From Friedmanniella luteola (GTDB taxonomy: Bacteria > Actinomycetota > Actinomycetes > Propionibacteriales > Propionibacteriaceae): a stretch of 64,000 bases of DNA. Position 1 is the first letter of the stretch; each line of letters begins with the position of its first letter. The notes beneath the pieces are model-generated. The model searched no databases and was not told where the DNA came from. It saw nothing but the letters and a program-made list of their open reading frames with translations. A program made the position numbers and the translations under genes. Positions 36,520 through 45,666 of the stretch are shown here, one piece after another. The stretch is from positions 1,736,001 through 1,800,000 of the forward strand of contig NZ_LT629749.1 of assembly GCF_900105065.1 (NCBI RefSeq), read 5' to 3'.

Positions 36520-36568
36520 CTTCCGGCTCGTGCCCGCTCGGGCTTCCGGCTCGCGCCCGCGGTCGGCT

Positions 36569-37230
36569 GCCCTCGACCAGCTGATCGACGTCGTCGAGGA
36601 CGGCGGCCCGGGGCAGTCGCGGGTGCTGACGCAGGCGTTGCGGATCTCCCCGCACGGTCGGCCGGTCCAGGAACCGGATCAGCGGAGGTACGGGCAGCGG
36701 CTGCACGACACCCTGGAGCAGGTGTGCGGCCGGGTGCTCCGGGCGGGTGAGCTGCCGAACTCCGGAGGCGTCCCGGCGGCCGTGGTGGTGACCATCGACG
36801 CGGAGGGCCTCCGCACCCGCACCGGCTGCGGCACCACCAGCGACGGCACCCGGCTGTCCGTCCGGGACGTGCTGGCGTTGGCCGGGCAGGCGGAAGTGAT
36901 CCCCACCGTCCGCGCAGAGCGGTGCCGTCCTCACCCTCGGCCGCCGCCGGCGGATCGCCTCGCGGACCCGGACCCTGGCGCGGACCGCCCGCGACGGCGG
37001 GTGCGGCTTCCCCGCTTGCTCGCACCCGCCCGAGTACTGCCAACGCCACCACATCACGGCGTGGATCGACGGCGGCGGGACCGACCTGGGCGATCTCACC
37101 CTGGCTCGGCCGCTACCACCACCACAACGTCGCGAGCCGTGGCTGGGCCGGCCGGATGCCCCCGGACGGCCGGCCCGCGTGGGTGCCACCCGGGCCGCCC
37201 GCTCCCGCTGCACCGTCGCGGCCTGACGTC
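36569..37230 (+). pseudogene. Decayed DUF222/13E12 HNH endonuclease gene
   Basis: Three reading frames hold consecutive parts of one DUF222-HNH protein. Frame 1 (from 36569) gives RLHDTLEQVCGRVLRAGELPNSGG and ends the DUF222 part; frame 2 from about 36921 gives CGFPACSHPPEYCQRHH then ITAWIDGGGTDLGDLTL, the HNH core; frame 3 from about 37110 gives RYHHHNVASRGWAGRMPPDGRPAW, the end. The first half of a normal ~450-residue protein is missing. At least two frameshifts and a 5' deletion make it a pseudogene. It fills the 777-base gap between the Pat-like gene and the DUF5998 gene. Confidence 0.85.
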
Positions 37231-37296
37231 GCCGGACGGATCGGCGGCCCTGTGGAGCGGGCTCTCCGCCTGCTGCGCCGTGGCAGGATGATCGCC

Positions 37297-37875
37297 ATGA
37301 GGCTTGGTTCCACCCGGCGTGACCTGCGCGCCGACATCGAGGCGTGCGGCTACTTCCCCGACCTGGTCGAGGACGCCATCGTCCTGGCCGTGGGCGAGGA
37401 GGAGCTGATCGACTTCGTCGTGCACCACGAGCCGACGTTCGCCCACGACGAGATCCACCGCCACGTCACGGTGCTGGCCCTGACGCCCACCCGCCTGATC
37501 GTCGGCCACACCGACGACCAGCCGGCCGAGCCCCCCGCCACCGGGATCGCGGCGGCCTCGTCCACCGAGTCCGTGGCCCTGAGCAAGATCGGCGCGGTGG
37601 TGCTCACCCGGGTCGTCAGTCGACCCGAGGACTACCGGGCCGGGGGCACCGACGTCAGCGAGACCTGGCTGACCGTGGGCTGGGGAGCGGTGCGCCGGCT
37701 CGACATGGAGCAGGCCAGCTGCAGCGACCCCGAGTGCGAGGCCGACCACGGCTACACCGGCTCCCTCGTCGGCGACGACCTCACCGTCCGGATGAGCGCC
37801 GCCGCCGATGGTCCCGACCGCGTCGACCGGCTCGCCCGCTTCTCCAGCGCCCTGCAGCGCGCGGCCGCGGTATGA
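37297..37875 (+). CDS. DUF5998 family protein
   Basis: A 192-residue protein of the actinobacterial DUF5998 family. It begins with LRADIEACGYFPDLVEDAI, followed by VVHHEPTFAHDEIHRHVTVLALTPTRLIVGHTDD and later ASCSDPECEADHGYTGSLVGDDLTVRMS. The role is unknown. ATG 37297 is preferred, with an in-frame ATG nine bases earlier. Its stop codon overlaps the next gene's ATG (ATGA), so the two are translationally coupled. The neighbourhood (Pat, DUF5998, phosphodiesterase, later tdk and sepH) is typical of actinobacteria. Confidence 0.8.
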   Translation: MRLGSTRRDLRADIEACGYFPDLVEDAIVLAVGEEELIDFVVHHEPTFAHDEIHRHVTVLALTPTRLIVGHTDDQPAEPPATGIAAASSTESVALSKIGAVVLTRVVSRPEDYRAGGTDVSETWLTVGWGAVRRLDMEQASCSDPECEADHGYTGSLVGDDLTVRMSAAADGPDRVDRLARFSSALQRAAAV

Positions 37876-39029
37876 CCCCGGCGGTGGCAGCGACGTCGAC
37901 GTCGCTGCCCGGGCTGGTGCTGCCCGCCTACGGGACCGGCAGCCTCGCCGACCTGATGCCCAGCATCGGCGCGCACCTGGGGGTCCCCGGGGCGGCGGCG
38001 GACGTGCTCGACCTGCCGGCCGCGTCCCGCTACGTCGTCGTGCTGGTCGACGGGCTCGGCTGGAACCTGGTCCGCCGCTCCGCCCGCGAGGTGCCCTTCC
38101 TGGCCGCACTGCTCGCCGCCGGCCGGCCGCTCACCTCCGGCGTGCCCAGCACCACCGTCACCAGCCTGACCAGCCTCGGCACCGGCCTGCCGCCGGGCCA
38201 GCACGGCATGGTGGGCTACACCAGCCGGGTGCCGGACACCGGCGAGATCCTCAACGCCCTGACCTGGGAGTCGGACCTGCTCGCCCGGGCCTACCAGCCC
38301 CGCGCCACGTTCTTCGAGCGCGCGGCCGCCGCCGGCGTCCAGGTGAGCTCGGTCGGGCTGCAGCGGTTCCAGGGCAGTGGGCTCACCGAGGCCGCGCTGC
38401 GCGGTGCCGCCTTCGTGCCGTTCGAGCACGAGCGGGCCGAGGAGCGGCGGATCGGCCTCGTCACGGCGGCCGCGGCCCAGGGCGACCGGAGCCTGGTCTA
38501 CGCCTACGAACGCCAGCTCGACCACGTCGGCCACGGGCACGGCTGCAACTCCGAGGACTGGCTGCGCCAGCTGATCAGGGTCGACGCCATGTGCGAGCGG
38601 CTGCGGGACGCGCTGCCCGACGACGTCGTCCTCGTCGTCACCGGCGACCACGGCATGGTGGACGTCCCCCGTGCTCACCAGGTCGTCGCGGAGGACGAGC
38701 CGGAGCTGATGGCCGGGGTGAGCGCGCTGGCCGGCGAGGGCCGCTTCCGCCAGCTCTACGTCGACGTCGACGACCCGGCACGGGTCGCCGCCCGCTGGCG
38801 CGACCTGCTCGGTGACCGCGCCTGGGTGCGGACCCGGGACGAGGCCGTCGACGAGGGCTGGTTCGGTCCGGTCGCCGACGACCTGCGCGAGCGGTACGGC
38901 CACGTGCTGGTCGCCCTGCGGGGCGACTGGGCCGTGATGACCCGCCAGTACCCGCGCGAGCTCACCCTCGTCGGGATGCACGGCTCCCTGACCGAGGCGG
39001 AGATGCTCGTCCCGCTGCTCGTCGGCTGA
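37872..39029 (+). CDS. Nucleotide pyrophosphatase/phosphodiesterase-type alkaline phosphatase superfamily protein
   Basis: A 385-residue cytoplasmic hydrolase of the alkaline phosphatase superfamily. VVVLVDGLGWNLVRR is the first metal-binding Asp motif, SGVPSTTVTSLTSLGTG carries the nucleophilic Thr, LDHVGHGHG and VVTGDHGMVD carry the remaining metal-binding His and Asp residues. It may cleave nucleotide or phosphodiester substrates. It overlaps DUF5998 by four bases and converges on the serine hydrolase gene with two bases between. Confidence 0.85.
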   Translation: MTPAVAATSTSLPGLVLPAYGTGSLADLMPSIGAHLGVPGAAADVLDLPAASRYVVVLVDGLGWNLVRRSAREVPFLAALLAAGRPLTSGVPSTTVTSLTSLGTGLPPGQHGMVGYTSRVPDTGEILNALTWESDLLARAYQPRATFFERAAAAGVQVSSVGLQRFQGSGLTEAALRGAAFVPFEHERAEERRIGLVTAAAAQGDRSLVYAYERQLDHVGHGHGCNSEDWLRQLIRVDAMCERLRDALPDDVVLVVTGDHGMVDVPRAHQVVAEDEPELMAGVSALAGEGRFRQLYVDVDDPARVAARWRDLLGDRAWVRTRDEAVDEGWFGPVADDLRERYGHVLVALRGDWAVMTRQYPRELTLVGMHGSLTEAEMLVPLLVG

Positions 39030-39031
39030 GG

Positions 39032-39994
39032 TCAGCCCCGCAGCACGGGCAGCAGATGCGTCTGCACCAGGGTCAGGGCGGGCTGCCAGTCCGCCGGCAT
39101 CGCGTCGGTGGCCGGCGGCCCCGGGTCGAAGCCGGCGTCACCGGTGGTGACCACGACCGCGTCGGCCGCGGGCACCACCAGCAGGTGCTGCCCGGCCCAC
39201 CCGCCGGCGAGCGGCATCCCGTCGTCGAGCCACAGGTGGTAGCCGTAGGGCCGGTCCTCCGGCGGGCCGCCGGCGGTCTGCGGGGTGGTCATCGCGGCCA
39301 GGAACGCCGGGTCCAGCAGCGGCCGGCCGTCGACGCGGCCGCCGTCCAGCAGCAGCCGACCCAGCCGGCCGAGGTCGTCGGCGGCCAGCCGCAGGTGCCC
39401 GTAGCCGAACGGGACACCGTCGGGGTCGCAGGTCCACACGGGCGCCGGGACGCCGAGCGGGGCGAGCAGGGCGCGGGCGGCGAAGGCGGACACCGGCTCC
39501 CCGAGCACGGCGCCCGCGGCGGCGCTCAGCAGGTGCGAGGCCCCGTTGTCGTAGGCGAAGGCGCTCCCCGGCGGCGTCCGCTGCGGCGCCCGGGCCACGT
39601 GGGCGACCTGGCCGCCGGGCAGCGCGGTGACCTCGTCGACGTCCCAGGCGCCGCCCGTCTCCGCACCCCGCGTCATGGTCAGCAGGTGCGTCCAGGTGTG
39701 GCGCTCGGCCGGCGTGCCCTGGAGCCCGGGGAGCACGGCGGCCACCGGCTGGTCCAGCGGCGGCAGCCGTCCCTCGCGGGCGGCGACGGCCAGCGTCAGG
39801 GCCAGCACCGTCTTGGTGACGGAGAAGACGTCGCCGCGCTCCGGTCCACGCAGGTGCTCGTCCACCACGACGTCCGGGCCCAGCCGGACCTGCAGGTGGG
39901 CGGTGCGGGCGTAGCGCGGGTCGGCCGCGACCGCGTCCAGCACGGCGCGGGCGGCGCTGCGGACCTGCGCGACGTCGACGGGACGGGGGCTCAC
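39032..39994 (-). CDS. Class C beta-lactamase-like serine hydrolase
   Basis: A 320-residue serine hydrolase. The nucleophile lies in FSVTKTVL (Ser-x-x-Lys) and the second motif is YDNGAS (Tyr-x-Asn). GYGHLRLAADDLGRLGRLLLDGG is typical of the wider EstB/AmpC-like family. No signal peptide is seen, so an intracellular esterase or peptidase is more likely than drug resistance. The GTG at 39994 is preferred because TACGCT lies eight bases ahead. It converges on the phosphodiesterase gene. Confidence 0.75.
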   Translation of the reverse strand: MSPRPVDVAQVRSAARAVLDAVAADPRYARTAHLQVRLGPDVVVDEHLRGPERGDVFSVTKTVLALTLAVAAREGRLPPLDQPVAAVLPGLQGTPAERHTWTHLLTMTRGAETGGAWDVDEVTALPGGQVAHVARAPQRTPPGSAFAYDNGASHLLSAAAGAVLGEPVSAFAARALLAPLGVPAPVWTCDPDGVPFGYGHLRLAADDLGRLGRLLLDGGRVDGRPLLDPAFLAAMTTPQTAGGPPEDRPYGYHLWLDDGMPLAGGWAGQHLLVVPAADAVVVTTGDAGFDPGPPATDAMPADWQPALTLVQTHLLPVLRG

Positions 39995-40045
39995 GAGCGG
40001 GCAGCGTAGCCGTTCCGGCGCGCTCGCCGACGGCATGATGGCGGG

Positions 40046-40966
40046 ATGACCGACCCGACGACGCCGTGGCCGCCGCTGCGGCTGGACGACCTCGCCCGGG
40101 AGGCCGTCCGCGCCGCCCTGGGCCCCGGTGCCCGGGTGGACGAGGTGGCCGTCCTGCAGTCCACCCCGGAGTCGGCGGTGCTGCGGTTGGCGGTGCACGG
40201 GGCGGCCGGGCCGCTCGTGCTCAAGCTGGCCGCCACCTCGGCGGGCCCGGCGCTCGACCTCGGCCGGACGGCCGCGGTCATGCGACGCGCCGCCGCGGCC
40301 GGGGTGCCGGTGCCCGCGGTGCTGGCCGCCGACGCGTCCGGCCGGCTCGACGGGGTCCAGCACCTGCTGCAGGAGCACGTCCCCGGCCGGCCGTGGCGGG
40401 AGGTCCGGCCGCTGCTCGACGACGCGGCCGTGCGCGCCGTGCACGCCGCCGTCGCCGCGGTGCTGGCCGCGCTGTCGACCGTCCGGCCGGCGGGCTTCGG
40501 CGAGCTCGACGGCGACGGTGAGGTCCGGCCCGTCCCGCTGGCCGAGGCGCTCCGCCGCCGGGTGGCGCTGCGCACCCGCCGCCCGGCGGCCCGGGCGCTG
40601 GCCGAACGGCTGGTCGCCGAGCACCCCGACCGGCTCGGGGCGGGACCGCCGGTGCTCAGCCACGACGACCTGCACCACCAGAACGTCCTCGTCGACCCGG
40701 CGAGCGCTCGGCTGGTCGCGGTCCTGGACTGGGACAAGGCCTGGGCGGGGCCGGCGGCCAGCGACCGCGCCCGGGTCCGGTTCTGGGACGACATGACCGG
40801 TCCGGGCCCCGAGACCGACCCGGAGCCGGCCGGGGACGACGACGTGCACCGCCTGCACCAGCTGCTGTGGTGCCTGGAGCACGCGTTCCCGACCGCCCGG
40901 CACCGGGCGGACACCGCCCGGCTGCTGCGCTCGTTCGACCTGCCGGTGCCGGCCGACCTCGGCTGA
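40046..40966 (+). CDS. Aminoglycoside phosphotransferase-family kinase-like protein
   Basis: A 306-residue protein of the APH fold. It has LSHDDLHHQNVLVD, the catalytic loop with Asp and the magnesium-binding Asn, then LDWDKAWAGP with the second metal Asp. The N-terminal lobe carries PLVLKLA with the ATP-binding Lys. Substrates of this family range from antibiotics to homoserine or choline; none is indicated here. CATGAT precedes the ATG by six bases. It converges on the aminotransferase gene with three bases between. Confidence 0.8.
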   Translation: MTDPTTPWPPLRLDDLAREAVRAALGPGARVDEVAVLQSTPESAVLRLAVHGAAGPLVLKLAATSAGPALDLGRTAAVMRRAAAAGVPVPAVLAADASGRLDGVQHLLQEHVPGRPWREVRPLLDDAAVRAVHAAVAAVLAALSTVRPAGFGELDGDGEVRPVPLAEALRRRVALRTRRPAARALAERLVAEHPDRLGAGPPVLSHDDLHHQNVLVDPASARLVAVLDWDKAWAGPAASDRARVRFWDDMTGPGPETDPEPAGDDDVHRLHQLLWCLEHAFPTARHRADTARLLRSFDLPVPADLG

Positions 40967-40969
40967 GGG

Positions 40970-42178
40970 TCAGCTCGCGAAGACTGCGGCCAGCCGACGG
41001 GTGCCCTCGGCGATGGCGTCGGGACCGTAGGTGGTGAAGGAGAGCCGCAGGGTGGCGGGTTCCGGGTCGGTCGGGAAGAACGGCGCGCCGGGCACGTAGG
41101 CGACGTCGTGCTCGAGGGCGCGGGGGAGCAGGGCGGTGGTGTCCCAGCCCGCGGGCAGGGTGGCCCAGACGAACATGCCGCCGTCCGGGCTGGTCCAGCG
41201 GCTGCCGGCGGGCAGGGCGGCGGGCAGGCCGGCCAGCAGGGCGTCGCGCCGGCGGCGGTACTCCGCCCGGGTGCGCGCGACGGCGGCGTCCAGCCGGCCG
41301 GACGCCAGGTAGTGGGCGGCGGCGGCCTGGTCGACGGTGGAGGTGTGCAGGTCGGCAGCCTGCTTCGCCACCACGACGCCCGCCCGCAGGCTGGGGTCGG
41401 TGCGGACCCAGCCCAGCCGCAGTCCGGGGGCGAGGATCTTGGAGAAGCTGCCGGTGCTCACCACCCGGCCGGGCTCGGTCAGCGCGGCCAGCGGCAGCAC
41501 AGGCTCCCCGGAGTAGCGCAGCTCCGCGTACGGGTCGTCCTCCAGCACCCGGAAGCCGTGCTGCTCCGCGACCGCGACGACGGCCCGGCGGTTGGCCAGG
41601 TCGAGCGTCCGCCCGGTGGGGTTCTGGAACGTCGGCACGGTGTAGAGCAGCTTGGGCGCCAACCGGGCCGCCAGGTCGGCCAGCGCGTCGACGTCGATCC
41701 CGTCCTCGCCGGAGGGCACCGGGACCAGCCGGGCCCCCGCCAGCGCGAAGCACTGGAGCGCGGCCAGGTAGCTGGGGCTCTCCACCAGCACCACGTCGCC
41801 GGGGTCCACCAGCGCGGTCGCCAGCAGGTTCAGCCCCTGCTGCGAGCCCGTGGTGATGATCACGTCGGCGCCGTCGGTGGGCAGGCCGCGCTCGGTGCAG
41901 CGGGCGGCCACGGCCGCGCGCAGCGCCCGGTCGCCCTCCGTCGGGGAGTACTGCAGGGCGCGGGGGCCGTCGTCGGCCAGCACGGCGGCGAAGGACGCGC
42001 GGGCGCCGTCGAGGTCGAACAGCTCCGGAGCCGGCAGCCCACCGGCGAAGGAGATCACCCCGGGCCGCTCGGTGAGGGCCAGCAGGTCGCGGATGACCGA
42101 CGACCGGGCGGCGCGGACCCGGGCCGCCAGCGCGGGCAGGGCCGTCGTGGTCGGAGGGGTGGGCTGCAGGGTGGTCAT
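40970..42178 (-). CDS. PLP-dependent class I/II aminotransferase (2-aminoadipate/MocR-like lineage)
   Basis: A 402-residue fold-type I aminotransferase. GVISFAGGLPAPELF opens it, ITTGSQQGLNLLATAL is the cofactor pocket, YTVPTFQNPTGRTLDL is typical of this subgroup, and SFSKILAPGLRLGW holds the Schiff-base Lys. The sequence resembles the LysN/2-aminoadipate aminotransferases that share ancestry with MocR regulators but lack the DNA-binding domain. GAGGAG precedes the ATG. It is divergent from tdk. Confidence 0.85.
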   Translation of the reverse strand: MTTLQPTPPTTTALPALAARVRAARSSVIRDLLALTERPGVISFAGGLPAPELFDLDGARASFAAVLADDGPRALQYSPTEGDRALRAAVAARCTERGLPTDGADVIITTGSQQGLNLLATALVDPGDVVLVESPSYLAALQCFALAGARLVPVPSGEDGIDVDALADLAARLAPKLLYTVPTFQNPTGRTLDLANRRAVVAVAEQHGFRVLEDDPYAELRYSGEPVLPLAALTEPGRVVSTGSFSKILAPGLRLGWVRTDPSLRAGVVVAKQAADLHTSTVDQAAAAHYLASGRLDAAVARTRAEYRRRRDALLAGLPAALPAGSRWTSPDGGMFVWATLPAGWDTTALLPRALEHDVAYVPGAPFFPTDPEPATLRLSFTTYGPDAIAEGTRRLAAVFAS

Positions 42179-42305
42179 GGGAGGCTCCTCGGGCGGGTGC
42201 GCGTCACGCTACGCGGACGCCGCCGGACCGGTCCGGATTTCTCGTCGGGCGACCGGACGGCGGGCCGCGTCGGCCGCGGGGGCCGGGATGGGGCAGGATC
42301 GCCCG

Positions 42306-43001
42306 GTGGCAGAGTTCCTGTACTTCACCGGTCCGATGGACTGCGGGAAGTCGACGCTGGCGCTGCAGTTCGACCACACCCACGCCTCGGGCGGTCGCAA
42401 GGGCCGGCTGTTCACCTCCCAGGACCGGGCGGGGGCGGCGACGATCTCGTCCCGGCTGGGCCTGACCCGGCCGGCGATCGAGGTGAGCGCCGGGTTCGAC
42501 TTCTGGGACTACGTCGTCGGCCAGCTGACCGGCGGTGAGCGGGTCGACTACCTGATCTGCGACGAGACGCAGTTCTACCAGCCGGTGCAGGTCGACCAGC
42601 TGGCCCGGATCGTCGACGAGCTGCAGATCGACGTCGTGGCCGTCGGCATCATGACCGACTTCCAGACCCGGCTGTTCCCCGGGTCGCAGCGGCTCGTCGA
42701 GCTCTGCGACAAGGTCGAGCTGCTGCAGGTCCGCGCCCTGTGCTGGTGCGGCGAGCGGGCCACCCACAACGCGCGCACCGTCGACGGGGTGATGGTCGTC
42801 GAGGGCGACCAGGTGGTCGTCGGGGACGTGGTGGACCAGGCGGGGGCGGCCGCGGGCGCGGCGCCCGCCGTGGTGGCCTACGAGGTGCTGTGCCGACGGC
42901 ACCACCGGCGACGGGTCACCCGTGCCGTGGCCCGCGCGACCCTGTCCGACCCCCTGCCGTTCGAGCGCGACGACGAGGAGCTGACCTCCCTTGAGCCCTG
43001 A
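42306..43001 (+). CDS. tdk: Thymidine kinase, actinobacterial type
   Basis: A 231-residue thymidine kinase of the eukaryote-like TK1 class. FTGPMDCGKSTLALQFDH holds the P-loop, ICDETQFYQ the Walker B with the catalytic Glu, and CWCGERATHNARTVDG the zinc and thymidine-binding loop, with a later CRRHH completing the metal site. It salvages thymidine with ATP. The sequence FPGSQRLVELCDKVELLQV and the position before the sulfurtransferase and sepH are as in other actinobacteria. The GTG start follows CAGGAT by six bases. Its end overlaps the next gene by 11 bases. Confidence 0.9.
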   Translation: MAEFLYFTGPMDCGKSTLALQFDHTHASGGRKGRLFTSQDRAGAATISSRLGLTRPAIEVSAGFDFWDYVVGQLTGGERVDYLICDETQFYQPVQVDQLARIVDELQIDVVAVGIMTDFQTRLFPGSQRLVELCDKVELLQVRALCWCGERATHNARTVDGVMVVEGDQVVVGDVVDQAGAAAGAAPAVVAYEVLCRRHHRRRVTRAVARATLSDPLPFERDDEELTSLEP

Positions 43002-43830
43002 GCCGACCACCCCGCTGATCAGCGTCGACGAGCTCGCCGTCCGGTTGCAGGACCCCGGCCCGGTGGTGCTGGCCGACGTCCGCTGGACGCTCGGCGGACC
43101 GCCCGGCCAGCCCGAGTACGAGGCCGGCCACCTGCCCGGCGCGCACTGGGTGGACCTCGAGCACGAGCTCTCCGGGCCCGTCACCGGCGCCGGCGGACGG
43201 CACCCGCTGCCCGCCGCCGACGTGCTGGCGGCCGCGCTGAGCCGGATCGGCGTCCGGACCGAGGTCACCGTCGTGGTCTACGACGCCGCGACGTCGCTCG
43301 CCGCGGCCCGGCTCTGGTGGTTGCTGGTCGACGCGGGGCACCCCGACGTCCGGGTGCTGGACGGGGGCTTCGCGGCCTGGCAGCGGGCCGGGCACCCGGT
43401 CGAGACCGGACCGGACCGCGGGGCGCCCGCAGGCGACTTCGTGCCCCGGCCGGGACAGCTCGGCCGCGTCGACGCCACCGGCCTGGCCGACCTGCTCGGC
43501 TCGGGGACGCCGGTGGTCGACGTCCGGGCGGCCGAACGCTTCACCGGGGCCACCGAGCCGTACGACCCGGTCGCCGGGCACATCCCCGGCGCGGTCAACC
43601 GGCCCTCCCCGCAGAACCAGACGCCGGAGGGGCGGTTCCGGCCCGCCGCCGAGATCGCCGAGCGGTTCGCCGGGCTGGACGAGCCGGTGCTCTACTGCGG
43701 CTCGGGGATCACGGCTGCGCACACGCTGCTGGCCCTGCGCTCGGCCGGGCTGGACGGCCGCATCTACCCGGGCTCCTGGAGCGACTGGGTGAGCGACGCG
43801 AGCAGGCCGGTGGCCACCGGACCGGCGTGA
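42991..43830 (+). CDS. sseA: Two-domain sulfurtransferase (rhodanese family)
   Basis: A 279-residue protein with two rhodanese domains. The N-terminal domain (about 1-130) lacks the active-site cysteine: the loop reads VVVYDAATSLAA. The C-terminal domain holds the nucleophile in LYCGSGITAAH. It moves sulfur from thiosulfate or mercaptopyruvate to cyanide or other acceptors. The start is a TTG at 42991, eleven bases inside the end of tdk, with GAGGAG ten bases before it; no later GTG or ATG fits the protein's usual N-terminus. It precedes the convergent sepH gene. Confidence 0.85.
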   Translation: MSPEPTTPLISVDELAVRLQDPGPVVLADVRWTLGGPPGQPEYEAGHLPGAHWVDLEHELSGPVTGAGGRHPLPAADVLAAALSRIGVRTEVTVVVYDAATSLAAARLWWLLVDAGHPDVRVLDGGFAAWQRAGHPVETGPDRGAPAGDFVPRPGQLGRVDATGLADLLGSGTPVVDVRAAERFTGATEPYDPVAGHIPGAVNRPSPQNQTPEGRFRPAAEIAERFAGLDEPVLYCGSGITAAHTLLALRSAGLDGRIYPGSWSDWVSDASRPVATGPA

Positions 43831-43837
43831 GGCCCGC

Positions 43838-43877
43838 GCTCTGACTCACCGCTCTGACTCACGGCGCCTGACTCACG
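43838..43877. repeat. Short tandem repeat, three copies
   Basis: GCTCTGACTCAC(C/G) occurs at 43838-43850 and 43851-43863, and GCGCCTGACTCACG at 43864-43877. It lies just after the sulfurtransferase stop codon and before a REP repeat, in a 115-base gap that holds no other signal. Confidence 0.7.
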
Positions 43878-43891
43878 GCGCCCGACCGACC

Positions 43892-43933
43892 GCGCCCTGA
43901 GCCCGTCGAAGGGTCTTCGACAGGGTCGGGCGC
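43892..43933. repeat. REP-like palindromic repeat
   Basis: CGCCCTGAGCCCGTCGAAG and a degenerate inverted copy around 43914-43933 (CTTCGACAGGGTCGGGCG) form an imperfect palindrome of the same family as 28599. It lies between convergent genes 13 bases beyond the sepH stop. Confidence 0.75.
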
Positions 43934-43945
43934 GGTGGCGTCGGC

Positions 43946-45451
43946 TCAGCTGCCGGGCTTGGGCCCGCCGAACATGATCTCGTCCCAGCTGGGCACCGCG
44001 GCGCGCTTGCGCTTCGCCTTCTTCTCCGGTGGCGGCTCGGACTCCAGCTGGAACTCCTCGGCCTCCTCGGCGCGGTCGGCCTCGTCGGTGCGCGCGTAGG
44101 GCGGGGCCGGCTCGTCGGTCCCGGGCAGCTGGTCGGGTGGCGGAGGTCCGGGGTCGACCGGCGTGGTCAGCTCGACCGGGGCCTTGTCGTCCATCGGCAC
44201 CTGGGTGCGGTCGGGGTGCTCGGCGGCCGGAAGCTCGGCCTCGTCGGCCGGGCTCGGCTCCACGGGGTAGTCGATGACGATGGCCGGCTCCCAGCCACCG
44301 CCCAGGGTCTCCGGCACCGCGGCGGCGTCGGTCAGGCCGGCGTAGACCCGCGGCGAGTCCTCGCTGTAGCCGTCGGACCCGAGCATCGCGTACAGCGTCG
44401 TCAGCTCGCCGGTGTCGTCGGCCTCGACGGCCGCCGGCTCCGCGTCGTGCGTCGCCGGCTCGTCCGCCGGCTCCGCGGTCGCCTCACCGCGCGCCGGTTC
44501 CGGCGGCAGGGCGGTGTCGTCGTCCGCGTCGACGACGACGGCGCGGAGGCTGCGGACGGAGCTGACCTCGGTCCGCTCCACCACGACCTCGGTCAGCACC
44601 GCCTCGGTGGCCAGGGCGCCGGGCAGCATGCCGTCGTGGCCGTCCGGCTCGTCGTCGTCGCGCTCGTCGTCTCCATGGTCGTCGTCCTGCGCCACGAGCG
44701 GCGCGGGCTCCTCGGCGGTGCGGGCGTCGGCCTCCTGCGTCGCGCGGACCAGGGCCAGCTCGTCGCTGAGGTCGATGGTCGGCTCGTCGGCGGCGTCGGC
44801 CCGGCGACGACCAGCGGCGGCGGGCGGCTGCTCGCCGATCAGCCAGCGGGCCTCGTCGTCGGCCGGCACCGAGTACCGGCCCCGCTGGTCGAAGGTGAAG
44901 GTGGCGCGGTGGTCCTCGCCGTCGACGGCGTACCCGGCGGTGACGGCCCACCGGCCGTCCTCCAGCCGGTAGGAGTCCCAGACCACGGCGTCCGCGTCCA
45001 CCCCCCGCTTGAGCAGCCGGTCCGCGACCGTCGCCCGCAGGGTGCGGTGGCCGGCCGTCTCGCCCCGGCGGCGCACGGAGGCGGCCAGGGCCATCAGCGC
45101 CAGGTGCTCGCGCTCGGCCAGCACGGGGGCGGCGAAGCGCTCGACGCGCTCGTAGGCGAGGCCGGCCACCTCGGCGACGTCCTCGAGGCTCTCGCCGGCC
45201 CGCACCCGCATCTGGATGTCGCGGGGGCTCAGTGACGTTTCCATGGCGTTCTCCAGTCGTCCGGGCCGGGGCCGGTCGGCCTGCGCCGTCCCATCCCCGG
45301 TCGTGCCAGCCCGCGGCGTGCCCCGCCCGACTTCCCGCACCGCGTCCCGGAGCCGGTCGTCGACGACGACCGTCAGCTCGTCGCCGTCGTCGGTGGTGAG
45401 GACCAGCGAGCCGCCGTCCGGGCTCGGTCCGACCAGGTGCGCGCTGCGCAT
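43946..45451 (-). CDS. sepH: SepH (DUF3071), FtsZ-regulating division protein
   Basis: A 501-residue protein with the N-terminal DUF3071 domain (about 1-165), including the helix-turn-helix-like SLSPRDIQMRVRAGESLEDVAEVAGLAYERVERFAAPVLAEREHLALMA region, a long acidic linker and the conserved tail VPSWDEIMFGGPK. SepH in Streptomyces and mycobacteria binds FtsZ and stimulates its assembly. GGAGGAGC precedes the ATG at the usual distance, so this start is preferred over a downstream ATG. It is divergent from the AAA+ gene across 215 bases. Confidence 0.9.
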   Translation of the reverse strand: MRSAHLVGPSPDGGSLVLTTDDGDELTVVVDDRLRDAVREVGRGTPRAGTTGDGTAQADRPRPGRLENAMETSLSPRDIQMRVRAGESLEDVAEVAGLAYERVERFAAPVLAEREHLALMALAASVRRRGETAGHRTLRATVADRLLKRGVDADAVVWDSYRLEDGRWAVTAGYAVDGEDHRATFTFDQRGRYSVPADDEARWLIGEQPPAAAGRRRADAADEPTIDLSDELALVRATQEADARTAEEPAPLVAQDDDHGDDERDDDEPDGHDGMLPGALATEAVLTEVVVERTEVSSVRSLRAVVVDADDDTALPPEPARGEATAEPADEPATHDAEPAAVEADDTGELTTLYAMLGSDGYSEDSPRVYAGLTDAAAVPETLGGGWEPAIVIDYPVEPSPADEAELPAAEHPDRTQVPMDDKAPVELTTPVDPGPPPPDQLPGTDEPAPPYARTDEADRAEEAEEFQLESEPPPEKKAKRKRAAVPSWDEIMFGGPKPGS

Positions 45452-45653
45452 GTGCGGGCAGCTCCTCCGTGGGCCGGTGGGGTGCGGGAGTCGCGGTGCG
45501 CTCTCACGGGGCAGGGGTCGCGCAGCCGGGGCCGCGCGGTCAGGGTGGTCGAGGGGCAGGTGTCGAGGGTCAACCTACCGTGCCCACCCGGTCCTCCGGC
45601 GCAGCGACGGGACCTCCGCGCCCCTCGGACGGATCGACGTTTCGGTGCCGTCG

Positions 45654-45659
45654 TACTGT
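45654..45659 (+). promoter_or_regulatory. -10 element TACTGT of leaderless promoter
   Basis: TACTGT is followed by seven bases and the ATG at 45667. There is no ribosome binding site between. Confidence 0.5.
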
Positions 45660-45666
45660 TCGCACC

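Noticed and set aside
39032-40966. An antibiotic resistance pair (beta-lactamase-like and aminoglycoside phosphotransferase-like genes)
   Set aside because: The serine hydrolase lacks a signal peptide and the kinase belongs to a broad family with many substrates. They converge and nothing suggests a resistance island.
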